Positions 8,656-15,219 of a stretch of 37,590 bases of DNA are shown here, piece by piece (positions within the stretch are counted from its first letter, which is position 1; every line of letters starts with the position of its first letter). The stretch is from NCBI GenBank assembly GCA_900314575.1, contig OMVS01000015.1, positions 1 through 37,590 on the forward strand, in the 5' to 3' direction. Position numbers and translations under genes: made by a program. This DNA is from an uncultured Olsenella sp. (GTDB taxonomy: Bacteria; Actinomycetota; Coriobacteriia; Coriobacteriales; Atopobiaceae). The notes beneath the pieces are model-generated. The model did not search any database. It was not told where the DNA came from and saw nothing but the letters and a program-made list of their open reading frames with translations.

Positions 8656-9132
8656 ATGAGGCACAACAAGAAGAGGGGCATGAAGCTCGGCACCGATGCC
8701 AGCCATACCAAGGCAATGAAGAAGAGCCTCGTCGCTGCCCTGCTCGCCAACGACCGCATCAAGACCCTCGAGCCGCGCGCCAAGGCCATCCGCGGCGACG
8801 TCGACCGTGTCATCACCTGGGCGAAGAAGGGCGACATCGCCTCCCGCCGTCTCGCGATTGCGAAGGTCGGCGACAAGGAGATCGTCCGCGAGGTCTTCGA
8901 GAAGGCCGCCCAGGGCATGTGGGCCGACCGCAACGGCGGCTACACCCGCATCATGAAGCTCGGTCCTCGCAAGGGCGACAACGCCGAGGTCGTCATCATC
9001 GAGCTCGTGACCGAGGCCGTGGCGCCCAAGAAGACCGCCAACGTCTCCAAGGTCGAGCCGGTCGAGGCTCCCGCTGAGGCCGAGGCCGAGGCCGAGCCCG
9101 AGGCAGAGGCCACCGAACCCGCGGCCGAGTAG
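8656..9132 (+). CDS. rplQ: 50S ribosomal protein L17 with an acidic Ala/Glu tail
   Basis: 158 residues. The first about 118 are ordinary L17 (MRHNKKRGMKLGTDASHTKA, LLANDRIKTLEPRAKAIR, NGGYTRIMKLGPRKGDNAE). The last about 40 residues are an alanine- and glutamate-rich tail without a predicted fold, longer than in model organisms. L17 lies near the peptide exit tunnel. The start follows TTAGGAGCAACTAGACC, and a terminator comes directly after the gene, closing the alpha operon. Confidence 0.96.
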   Translation: MRHNKKRGMKLGTDASHTKAMKKSLVAALLANDRIKTLEPRAKAIRGDVDRVITWAKKGDIASRRLAIAKVGDKEIVREVFEKAAQGMWADRNGGYTRIMKLGPRKGDNAEVVIIELVTEAVAPKKTANVSKVEPVEAPAEAEAEAEPEAEATEPAAE

Positions 9133-9152
9133 CGCGCTCCACAAGCACCTTG

Positions 9153-9182
9153 AGGGGCCCCGAGAGCATCGGGGCCCCTTTT
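9153..9182 (+). terminator. Intrinsic terminator after rplQ
   Basis: A GC-rich 10-bp stem (GGGGCCCCGA at 9154-9163 paired with 9169-9178), loop GAGCA, then TTTT. It closes the ribosomal alpha operon and separates it from truA. Confidence 0.9.
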
Positions 9183-9244
9183 CATATCTTTGGGATAAGC
9201 TCTGAGGGGCAGAGAGGCCGCCTGAGGCCAGAAAGGGGAGAGTC

Positions 9245-10153
9245 GTGGGCCAGACAGCAGCGAGCAGTACGGAGGACCTCACGAGGCCCCTTGTACGCCT
9301 GGGGCCGCAGCCAGTGCGACAAGTCCCAACCGTGGGCGGGACGGCCGCCGCATCGACCCTCGTGGTGGAGGTCGGCTATCGTGGCGCGGGCTTCTCCGGC
9401 TTCGCCGAGCAGCCTGCGGAGAGGACCGTCGCGGGAGAGCTCAGACGCGCGCTCGAGACGCTCCTGCACCGCCAGGTTGAGATGGAGTGCGCGGGCCGGA
9501 CGGACGCGGGCGTCTCCGCGCTCGGGCAGTTCGTGTCCGTGCCCCTCGCCGCAGGCGAGCTCGAGGGGCGCGAGGGGCGCAGGATCGCCCGGACCCTCAT
9601 GGCGCTCACGCCCGACGACGTCTCCGTGCGTGGGGTCCTCACGGCTCGCGCGGGCTTCTCGGCCCGCTTCGACGCGCTCGAGCGCCGCTACCGCTACAGG
9701 ATCGCGACGGGCAACGCACGGCCCGTACTCGCCTGGGACCACAGCTGGTGGTTCCGCGGGGAGCTCGACGCGGACGCTATGGGCGAGGCAGCGCGGGCGC
9801 TGGTGGGCGAGCACGACTTCAGGAGCTTCTGCAAGGCCTCTTCGGCTGCGCTCATGGTGGAGGCCGGCCGCTCGACCTCGCGCTTCCTGAGCTCGGTGGA
9901 GGTCTGCCGGGTCGTCGAGGCGGGCGAACCGCTCGTGTGCGTGGACGTGGCCGGCAACGCCTTCCTGCACAACATGGTCAGGATCATCGTGGGCTCGCTG
10001 GTGGAGGTGGGGCGCGGGCACCGTGACGCCCCGTGGCTGGAGGCGGCCCTCGAGGCCCGCGAGAGGAGCGCGGCCGGGCCGACGGCGCCCGCCGCGGGGC
10101 TCGTGCTCGAGGGGGTGTCGTACCCGGCGGGAGCGCTCGAGCGGCTGTGGTAG
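9245..10153 (+). CDS. truA: tRNA pseudouridine synthase A
   Basis: 302 residues; converts U38-U40 in tRNA anticodon stem-loops to pseudouridine. The catalytic Asp is D87 in CAGRTDAGVSA, and the family segments RRYRYRI, FRSFC and NAFLHNMVRIIVG are present. The GTG at 9245 follows AAAGGGGAG. About 37 residues precede the conserved core (VVEVGYRGAGFSGFAEQ), an extension with no recognisable domain; a later start cannot be excluded. truA after rplQ is common, but here a terminator lies between them, so it probably has its own promoter. Confidence 0.93.
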   Translation: MGQTAASSTEDLTRPLVRLGPQPVRQVPTVGGTAAASTLVVEVGYRGAGFSGFAEQPAERTVAGELRRALETLLHRQVEMECAGRTDAGVSALGQFVSVPLAAGELEGREGRRIARTLMALTPDDVSVRGVLTARAGFSARFDALERRYRYRIATGNARPVLAWDHSWWFRGELDADAMGEAARALVGEHDFRSFCKASSAALMVEAGRSTSRFLSSVEVCRVVEAGEPLVCVDVAGNAFLHNMVRIIVGSLVEVGRGHRDAPWLEAALEARERSAAGPTAPAAGLVLEGVSYPAGALERLW

Positions 10154-10343
10154 GTCGGGTTTGCGACGAGAGAGACCAGGGACCGGGTGCGGCCCGTACC
10201 GCCGGACGGGGGCGTCCTGTGGCCGGCGATTTGTGCTTCGTTTGAATTCGCGCGGGGTGCAGGGGCTTTCGGCATGCGCCTCGGAGGGTGCTGGTAGATT
10301 GGTTCTTGTCATTGAGCCGAGCCCATATCGAAGCAGGTAGTGA

Positions 10344-11423
10344 ATGCCGCTAGGTGACAAGTGCTATCCCATGGTTTCCGTCGTCATCCCTGCGTACAAC
10401 GTCGAGGGGTACGTGCGCAGGGCCATCGAGTCGCTCCAACGCCAGACGCTCACGGACTTCGAGCTTCTCGTGGTCGACGACGGCTCCACGGACCGCACGG
10501 GCGATGTCATCCGTCAGTGCACCAGGCACGACCTGCGCATCGTTGACTTCCACACGGACAACGGCGGGGCCCCTGCGGCGCGCAACCTCGCGCTTGCGCA
10601 CGCACGCGGCAAGTACGTCTACTTCATGGACGCAGACGACTGGGCGGAGGAGACCATGCTCGAGGACATGGTCGCCCTCGCCGAGCGCGAGAGCCTGGAG
10701 CTCGTCGTCGCCGGGTTCTACATCGACACCTACTACGGAGCTGAGGGACAGCACACCTCGGAGGTGAAAAGCCGCCCGTCGACCGTCTTCGAGACGCAGC
10801 AGGAGTTTCGTGCCGCCGCCTGGCAGCTCTTCGACCAGAACCTGCTCTATCCGCCATGGAACAAGCTCTTCCTCCGCGAGCGCATAGAGCGGCTCAGCCT
10901 CCGCTTCAGGGACACCTTCTGGGACGACTTCCCCTTCGTGCTCGACTACATCCGCGACGTCGAACGCGTCGGCGTGATCGAGCGCCCCTACTACCACTTC
11001 ATCCGCCAGCGCAGCGAGTCCGAGACGAGCCGCTGGCGCCCCGACATGTACGAGAAGCGCGAGGAGGAGCACGGCTGGATGCTCGACCTCTACCACCATT
11101 GGGGCCTCGACGGCGACCCGGCGAGCATGGAGGTCGTGCAGAGGCGCTACGTCGAGCGCCTGGTCGGCTGCATCGAGAACGTCTGCAACCCCGAGTGCAC
11201 CTACCCGACGGACGAGAAGCTCCGCCTGATCGAGCAGATGATCACCAGCGAGCGCGCCCAGCTCGCCGTCAGGCTCGCGCGACCGCGCACCCTCATGATG
11301 CGGACCATGCTGAACCCGATCAAGACCAAGAACGCGCGGCTCGCCTATCACGAGGGCAGGTTCATCTCCTTCGTGAAGGACCACGACGCGCGGATGTTCG
11401 CGACCCTCAAGGCCAACCGGTAG
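10344..11423 (+). CDS. Family 2 glycosyltransferase
   Basis: 359 residues. The GT-A domain occupies about residues 11-215: VSVVIPAYN at 11-19, the nucleotide-binding VVDDGSTD at 43-50, and the metal-binding DADD at 96-99. A WDDFPFVLDYI segment near residue 195 resembles the catalytic-acidic region of EpsJ/WcaA-like enzymes. There is no membrane segment, so it acts in the cytoplasm; donor and acceptor sugars cannot be read from the sequence. It stands alone between truA and the Trp leader; an ATG at 10371 is an alternative start. A candidate -10 (TAGATT, 10295-10300) lies upstream. Confidence 0.85.
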   Translation: MPLGDKCYPMVSVVIPAYNVEGYVRRAIESLQRQTLTDFELLVVDDGSTDRTGDVIRQCTRHDLRIVDFHTDNGGAPAARNLALAHARGKYVYFMDADDWAEETMLEDMVALAERESLELVVAGFYIDTYYGAEGQHTSEVKSRPSTVFETQQEFRAAAWQLFDQNLLYPPWNKLFLRERIERLSLRFRDTFWDDFPFVLDYIRDVERVGVIERPYYHFIRQRSESETSRWRPDMYEKREEEHGWMLDLYHHWGLDGDPASMEVVQRRYVERLVGCIENVCNPECTYPTDEKLRLIEQMITSERAQLAVRLARPRTLMMRTMLNPIKTKNARLAYHEGRFISFVKDHDARMFATLKANR

Positions 11424-11554
11424 GGGCTGGCCGCGCAGGTGGGGCCGGCCGGCGGTGCGGGCCGGGACGGCCGGCGCGGCGACAGGCCTCGTCGTCCGCG
11501 CTTTTCGGGCATGTTACGAGCCGGGGTCGGGCGGATTTATCTCACGGATCTCGC

Positions 11555-11583
11555 TTGCGCGCCCACGGGGTGCGGCGTATAGT
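11555..11583 (+). promoter_or_regulatory. Predicted promoter of the trp leader-ECF operon
   Basis: TTGCGC (11555-11560) and TATAGT (11578-11583) are separated by 17 bases, a good sigma-70-type arrangement with a weak -35. Transcription would start near 11590, about 35 bases before the leader ORF. The rest of 11424-11554, between the glycosyltransferase and this promoter, shows only GC-rich sequence and no gene that I can support. Confidence 0.65.
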
Positions 11584-11624
11584 GCCCGTCAACGCACGAG
11601 GCGACCCAGACGAGGAGGTGCACC

Positions 11625-11699
11625 ATGGCCGGCATGAGCGACGTTCGTTCCAACCTGAGCTGGTGGTGGCGCCCCGTCCTTGCTGTCGGTCGACTGTGA
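11625..11699 (+). CDS. trp leader peptide with three consecutive Trp codons
   Basis: A 24-codon ORF with an ideal ribosome-binding site (AGGAGG at 11613-11618, six bases before ATG). Residues 13-15 are Trp-Trp-Trp (TGG TGG TGG, 11661-11669), in the context NLSWWWRPV; it ends at TGA 11697-11699. Three adjacent Trp codons by chance in so short an ORF are very unlikely. Its only expected role is to let the ribosome sense charged tRNA-Trp and steer the downstream terminator, as in known trpL genes of actinobacteria and enterobacteria. Confidence 0.85.
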   Translation: MAGMSDVRSNLSWWWRPVLAVGRL

Positions 11700-11729
11700 G
11701 GCTCGTGCGCCACGTAGAAGGGGCGCAGG

Positions 11730-11761
11730 GAGGCCCCCGGGAGACCGGGGGCCTCTTTTTT
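11730..11761 (+). terminator. Attenuator terminator upstream of trpP
   Basis: A perfect 11-bp GC stem (GAGGCCCCCGG, 11730-11740, paired with 11745-11755), loop GAGA, followed directly by six T (11756-11761). It lies 31 bases after the leader stop codon and 72 bases before trpP, so it must be bypassed for transporter expression. Confidence 0.93.
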
Positions 11762-11833
11762 GTGCGTCCCGGATCCCACTCCCCCGCCAACGTCCTCGGG
11801 CCAGCGCCCGAATCCAAGAGAAAGGCAAAGACC

Positions 11834-12409
11834 ATGACCGAGAAGACCACCGCATCCGTCACCTCCGCCCGTACCGTCTCCGAGGGGGTGAGGCAGCACG
11901 GCATCCTCGACGTCTCCTCCCTGGTGCTGCTGGCGGTCCTTCTCGCCGCCGGAACCATCCTGAACATGACGGTCGGCAACGCGCTGGCGACCATCGGCAT
12001 CAAGCCGCAGTTCATCATCTCCGCCTACGCGATCGCGATCCTGCTGACCGACGCCAGGGCGAGCCAGGCCGCTCTCTTCGGCCTCATCTCCGCGGCGGTG
12101 ATCCAGCTCTCCACCTCGATCCCCGGCCTCAACTTCGCGACCGAGCTCGCGGGCTCCCTCGCCATGTACGGCGTCGTGAGGCTGATGACGAGGGGCGGAA
12201 GGCGCGCGCCCGCAGCGCCGTTGGTCGCGGCCTTCGTCGCCACGCTGGTCTCGGGCACCCTGTTCGCCGTGCTCGGCACGGTCGTGATGGGGGCCGCCGT
12301 CGCCACCGCTCTGGTGAAGGTCCCCATCGTCCTCGGCACCGCGGTCTTCAATGCCATCGTCGTCCAGGCGCTCGTGGTACCGCTGTCCAAGGTCCTGCAC
12401 CGCGCCTAG
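11834..12409 (+). CDS. trpP: ECF transporter S component, TrpP-like (tryptophan uptake)
   Basis: 191 residues, strongly hydrophobic after residue 25, with five or six membrane segments, the usual S-component architecture. The core shows a GIKPQFIISAYAIAILL segment, a later STSIPG turn and FNAIVVQALVVPL, which match the pattern I recall for Bacillus TrpP (YhaG). The tryptophan assignment rests on this similarity plus the Trp attenuator directly upstream. The ATG at 11834 follows GAGAAAGGC. The ATPases and EcfT follow, so the transporter looks complete and dedicated. Confidence 0.82.
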   Translation: MTEKTTASVTSARTVSEGVRQHGILDVSSLVLLAVLLAAGTILNMTVGNALATIGIKPQFIISAYAIAILLTDARASQAALFGLISAAVIQLSTSIPGLNFATELAGSLAMYGVVRLMTRGGRRAPAAPLVAAFVATLVSGTLFAVLGTVVMGAAVATALVKVPIVLGTAVFNAIVVQALVVPLSKVLHRA

Positions 12410-12429
12410 CGCCGGAGGGGAGACCCTCG

Positions 12430-12459
12430 CCGCCTGCCCGGCGCATGCCGGGCAGGCGG
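12430..12459 (+). other. Strong stem-loop between trpP and the ATPase gene (first of two)
   Basis: A perfect 13-bp stem (CCGCCTGCCCGGC, 12430-12442, with 12447-12459) and a GCAT loop. No T run follows, so it is not a classical terminator; it could protect the trpP mRNA 3' end or cause partial termination. Confidence 0.75.
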
Positions 12460-12470
12460 AGTCCGACCGG

Positions 12471-12496
12471 GCCCGGCGAGGGGCGACTCGCCGGGC
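12471..12496 (+). other. Strong stem-loop between trpP and the ATPase gene (second of two)
   Basis: A perfect 10-bp stem (GCCCGGCGAG, 12471-12480, with 12487-12496) and a six-base loop, followed by CTTACTG. It lies only 28 bases before the ATPase start codon and 11 bases after the previous hairpin. Confidence 0.75.
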
Positions 12497-12524
12497 CTTA
12501 CTGCACGACAACGATCCGAGGAGC

Positions 12525-14312
12525 ATGACCTTGCAGCAAGACCCGATCATCCAGATGCGCGACGTGAGCTTCACCTATGCCGGCGCGCCCGCCCCGTCGC
12601 TCGAGCACGTGACGCTCGGCGTGGGCGCGGGCGAGTTCGTGGGCGTCGTCGGCCCCTCGGGCGCCGGCAAGTCCACCCTTGCCGCCGCCATGTCCGGGGC
12701 TATCCCGCACCACTTCTCCGGCGAACTCTACGGCGCCACGCTGGTCTGCGGACGCGACACCTGCGAGTCGAGCCTCACGGACATCTCGCGCGTCGTCGGC
12801 AGCGTCCTGCAGGACATCGACGCGCAGATGGTGTCCTCCGTCGTCGAGGACGAGATGCTCTTCGGGCTCGAGAACTTCGGCGTGCCGCACGACGAGATCC
12901 CCGGCCGGGTGGAGGAGGCCCTCTCCACCGTGGGCGCAGCCGCCCTCAGGCACCGAGAGATCTCGACGCTCTCCGGCGGCCAGAAGCAGAAGGTCGCGAT
13001 CGCGGCCATCCTGGCGCTGCGCCCGCGCGCGCTCGTGCTGGACGAGCCCACGGCCGCCCTCGACCCCGCGAGCTCCGAGCTCGTCTTCGAGACGCTGCGA
13101 CGCGTCCGCGAGCGCGAGGGGATCGCCGTCGTCGTGATCGAGCAGAAGGTCGCCCTGCTCGCCGAGCACTGCGATCGCGTGGTCGTGATGTCTGGCGGCA
13201 GGGTCGAGCTTGACGGCGCCCCGCGCGAGGTCTTCGCCCATGCCGGCGAGCTGCGCGCCATGGGCGTCGACAGCCCGCGCGTCGCGCGCGTGACGAACTC
13301 CCTGGTCGAGAAGGGCCTGCTCGCGCCCGGGACTCCGCCGAGCCTCACCGTCGACGAGGCGCACGACGCCGTGGCCGCGCTCCTCGCGCCCAAAGAGCCG
13401 GGCGGTGCGTCCGCAGCCTCGGGGCTGCGGCCGGCGCCCGCTCGCTCGCCCCACGCGCCGGCGAGCCGCCCCCACGCCGAGGGGGCGGAGCCCGTGGTCC
13501 GCCTGGAGGGGGTGGGCTTCTCCTATGCGGGCACCGGCGACGGGGTGAGCGGCGTGGACATGAGCGTCTACCCCGGCGAGCTCGTCGGGGTGATCGGGCA
13601 GAACGGCGCCGGCAAGACGACCCTGACCAAGCTTCTGAACGGCCTTCTGCGCCCGGCCGCAGGACGCGTCCTGATGGCGGGCATGGACACCCGGACGACG
13701 CCGATCTCGACCCTCGCCCGGGAGGTCTCCACGCTCTTCCAGAACCCCGACCGCCAGCTCTGCAAGAACACGGTGATCGACGAGGTCGCCTTCGGCCCCG
13801 AGCTGCACGGGGTGGCGCGCGAGGAGGCCCTGGCCAGGGCGGGGAGGGTCGTGGAGCGCTTCGGGCTTCCGGCGGACGAGTCGCCCTTCGTGCTCTCCCG
13901 CGGGCAGCGGCAGATGGTCGCCCTCGCCTCCGTCGTGGTGATGGACCCGCGCGTCGTCCTGCTCGACGAGCCGACCGCGGGCCTCGACTACCGCGAGTGC
14001 ATGACGGTGATGGACACCGTCCGCGAGCTGGCCGAGAGGGGCTGTGCCGTCGTGATGGTCTGCCACGACATGGAGGTCGTCTCGGACTTCGCCGAGCGCG
14101 TCCTCGTGATGGCCGACGGCCGGGTCGTGGGGCGCGGGCCCACGGACGAGGTCTTCGCCCAAGGGGACCTGCTCGCCCGGGCGAGCCTGAGGGCGCCGGA
14201 GGTGGCGCGGCTCTCCGCCGCGCTCGCCGCCGACGTCGATGCCCGGCTCGGAGGGCGGACGCAGGTGGGGGACCTCGTCGACGCGATAGGGGAGATGGTG
14301 CGCAATGGTTAG
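12525..14312 (+). CDS. ecfA: ECF transporter ATPase, two ABC domains fused (EcfA-EcfA')
   Basis: 595 residues. Domain 1 (about 8-250): Walker A GPSGAGKST at 43-51, Q96, LSGGQ at 149-153, Walker B VLDEP at 171-175. Domain 2 (about 324-560): Walker A GQNGAGKTT at 358-366, Q406, signature LSRGQ at 457-461, Walker B LLDEP at 479-483, switch His H514. Domain 1 has Glu-Gln (206-207) where the switch His is expected. A Pro/Ala-rich linker (about 290-322) joins them. It energises the membrane complex by hydrolysing ATP. The ATG at 12525 follows CGAGGAG; the open frame upstream is not used. ecfT overlaps the 3' end by 8 bases. Confidence 0.95.
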   Translation: MTLQQDPIIQMRDVSFTYAGAPAPSLEHVTLGVGAGEFVGVVGPSGAGKSTLAAAMSGAIPHHFSGELYGATLVCGRDTCESSLTDISRVVGSVLQDIDAQMVSSVVEDEMLFGLENFGVPHDEIPGRVEEALSTVGAAALRHREISTLSGGQKQKVAIAAILALRPRALVLDEPTAALDPASSELVFETLRRVREREGIAVVVIEQKVALLAEHCDRVVVMSGGRVELDGAPREVFAHAGELRAMGVDSPRVARVTNSLVEKGLLAPGTPPSLTVDEAHDAVAALLAPKEPGGASAASGLRPAPARSPHAPASRPHAEGAEPVVRLEGVGFSYAGTGDGVSGVDMSVYPGELVGVIGQNGAGKTTLTKLLNGLLRPAAGRVLMAGMDTRTTPISTLAREVSTLFQNPDRQLCKNTVIDEVAFGPELHGVAREEALARAGRVVERFGLPADESPFVLSRGQRQMVALASVVVMDPRVVLLDEPTAGLDYRECMTVMDTVRELAERGCAVVMVCHDMEVVSDFAERVLVMADGRVVGRGPTDEVFAQGDLLARASLRAPEVARLSAALAADVDARLGGRTQVGDLVDAIGEMVRNG

Positions 14313-15051
14313 GGTCATCGACTACGTGGAGGGCGACACCCTCCTCCACCGGCTGAACCCGGTGGCCAAGCTCGCGCTCGCGGCCGGCATCATCGTGGCG
14401 ACCTTCCTCGCCAGGACCTGGGCCGTCCTCGTGGCACTTCTCGTCCTGACGCTCGTGCTCGGGGCCTACGCGCACGTCTCGGACAGGCTGCGCTCGATCC
14501 TCAAGGTGCTCCTGCCGGTCGCCGCGGTGATGCTCGCCCTGCAGTGCGCCTTCGTCACCGGGGGCGATCACGTGCTCCTGTGGATGACGACGGACGGGCT
14601 GACCTCGGGAGGCAAGGCGTGCCTGCGCCTGCTCGGCGTAGCCCTGCCGCTGATCCTCGTGCTCACCGTGACGCGCCTGAACGACCTGGCCAACGCTTGC
14701 GTGGAGGTCCTGCACGTCCCGTACCGCTACGCCTTCACCTTCACCACGGCCCTGCGCTTCGTGCCCGTCTTCGGGCAGGAGATGAACGCGATCATGGAGG
14801 CGCAGACGGCCCGTGGCGTCGAGTACGACACCAAGAACCCCTTCCGCAAGCTGCGGCTGATGCTGCCGCTGTGCATCCCGCTGCTGGTGAGCTCCGTGGG
14901 CAAGACGGATGCGACGGCGCTCGCGGCCGAGCAGCGCGGCTTCTACTTGAGGACGCGCGAGAGCAGTTACCGGCGCTACCCCCTCGAGGCCGCCGACTGG
15001 GCGTGCGTGGCGCTGGCCTGCTCGCTCGTCGTGCTCGGGGCAGCCCTCTAG
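14305..15051 (+). CDS. ecfT: ECF transporter transmembrane (T) component
   Basis: 248 residues with several hydrophobic segments in the N-terminal half and near the C-terminus. EcfT couples the ATPases to the S component. The two Ala-Arg-Gly-type coupling motifs are at A169-R170-G171 (AQTARGVEYD) and Q210-R211-G212 (AAEQRGFYLR), the second with Gln for Ala. The ATG lies within the end of the ATPase gene, indicating translational coupling and matched amounts. It is the last gene of the operon and is followed by a very stable terminator. Confidence 0.93.
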   Translation: MVRVIDYVEGDTLLHRLNPVAKLALAAGIIVATFLARTWAVLVALLVLTLVLGAYAHVSDRLRSILKVLLPVAAVMLALQCAFVTGGDHVLLWMTTDGLTSGGKACLRLLGVALPLILVLTVTRLNDLANACVEVLHVPYRYAFTFTTALRFVPVFGQEMNAIMEAQTARGVEYDTKNPFRKLRLMLPLCIPLLVSSVGKTDATALAAEQRGFYLRTRESSYRRYPLEAADWACVALACSLVVLGAAL

Positions 15052-15121
15052 GCGCCCTCGGGACCCCTGCCGACAAGGGCGCGCCGCCGCGAGGGAGGGC
15101 TGCGCCCACCGCGACGAAGAA

Positions 15122-15158
15122 GGAGCCGCCCCGGGCCATCTCGGCCCGGGGCGGCTCC
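15122..15158. terminator. Bidirectional terminator between ecfT and nfnB
   Basis: A perfect 16-bp stem (15122-15137 with 15143-15158; arm GGAGCCGCCCCGGGCC) with an ATCTC loop. On the plus strand CGTCTTG follows; on the minus strand TTCTTCGTCG follows. It lies between two converging operons and can serve both. Confidence 0.8.
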
Positions 15159-15219
15159 CGTCTTGCACGTCCTTCTCGGCTGCGCCCGCGGGGGCGAGGC
15201 CGAGGTCCCTGCCTGGGCT

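Larger units (their letters stand above)
11590..11761 (+). promoter_or_regulatory. Tryptophan attenuator leader (transcribed region)
   Basis: The predicted transcript has the order ribosome-binding site, short ORF with three tandem Trp codons, then an intrinsic terminator before the transporter genes. The Trp codons lie inside a segment able to pair downstream: 11666-11672 (GTGGCGC) with 11707-11713, or 11669-11675 with 11720-11726. The latter segment can instead pair with 11733-11737, which is part of the terminator's 5' arm. These exclusive pairings are what a ribosome-mediated attenuator needs. Stalling on Trp codons at low Trp-tRNA would favour read-through. The exact antiterminator is inferred and needs folding. 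Confidence 0.8.

Noticed and set aside
11424-11834. A T-box or TRAP-type element instead of a leader peptide
   Set aside because: I see no T-box specifier/antiterminator sequence and no series of (G/U)AG triplets. The translated WWW ORF with its own ribosome-binding site explains the region better.
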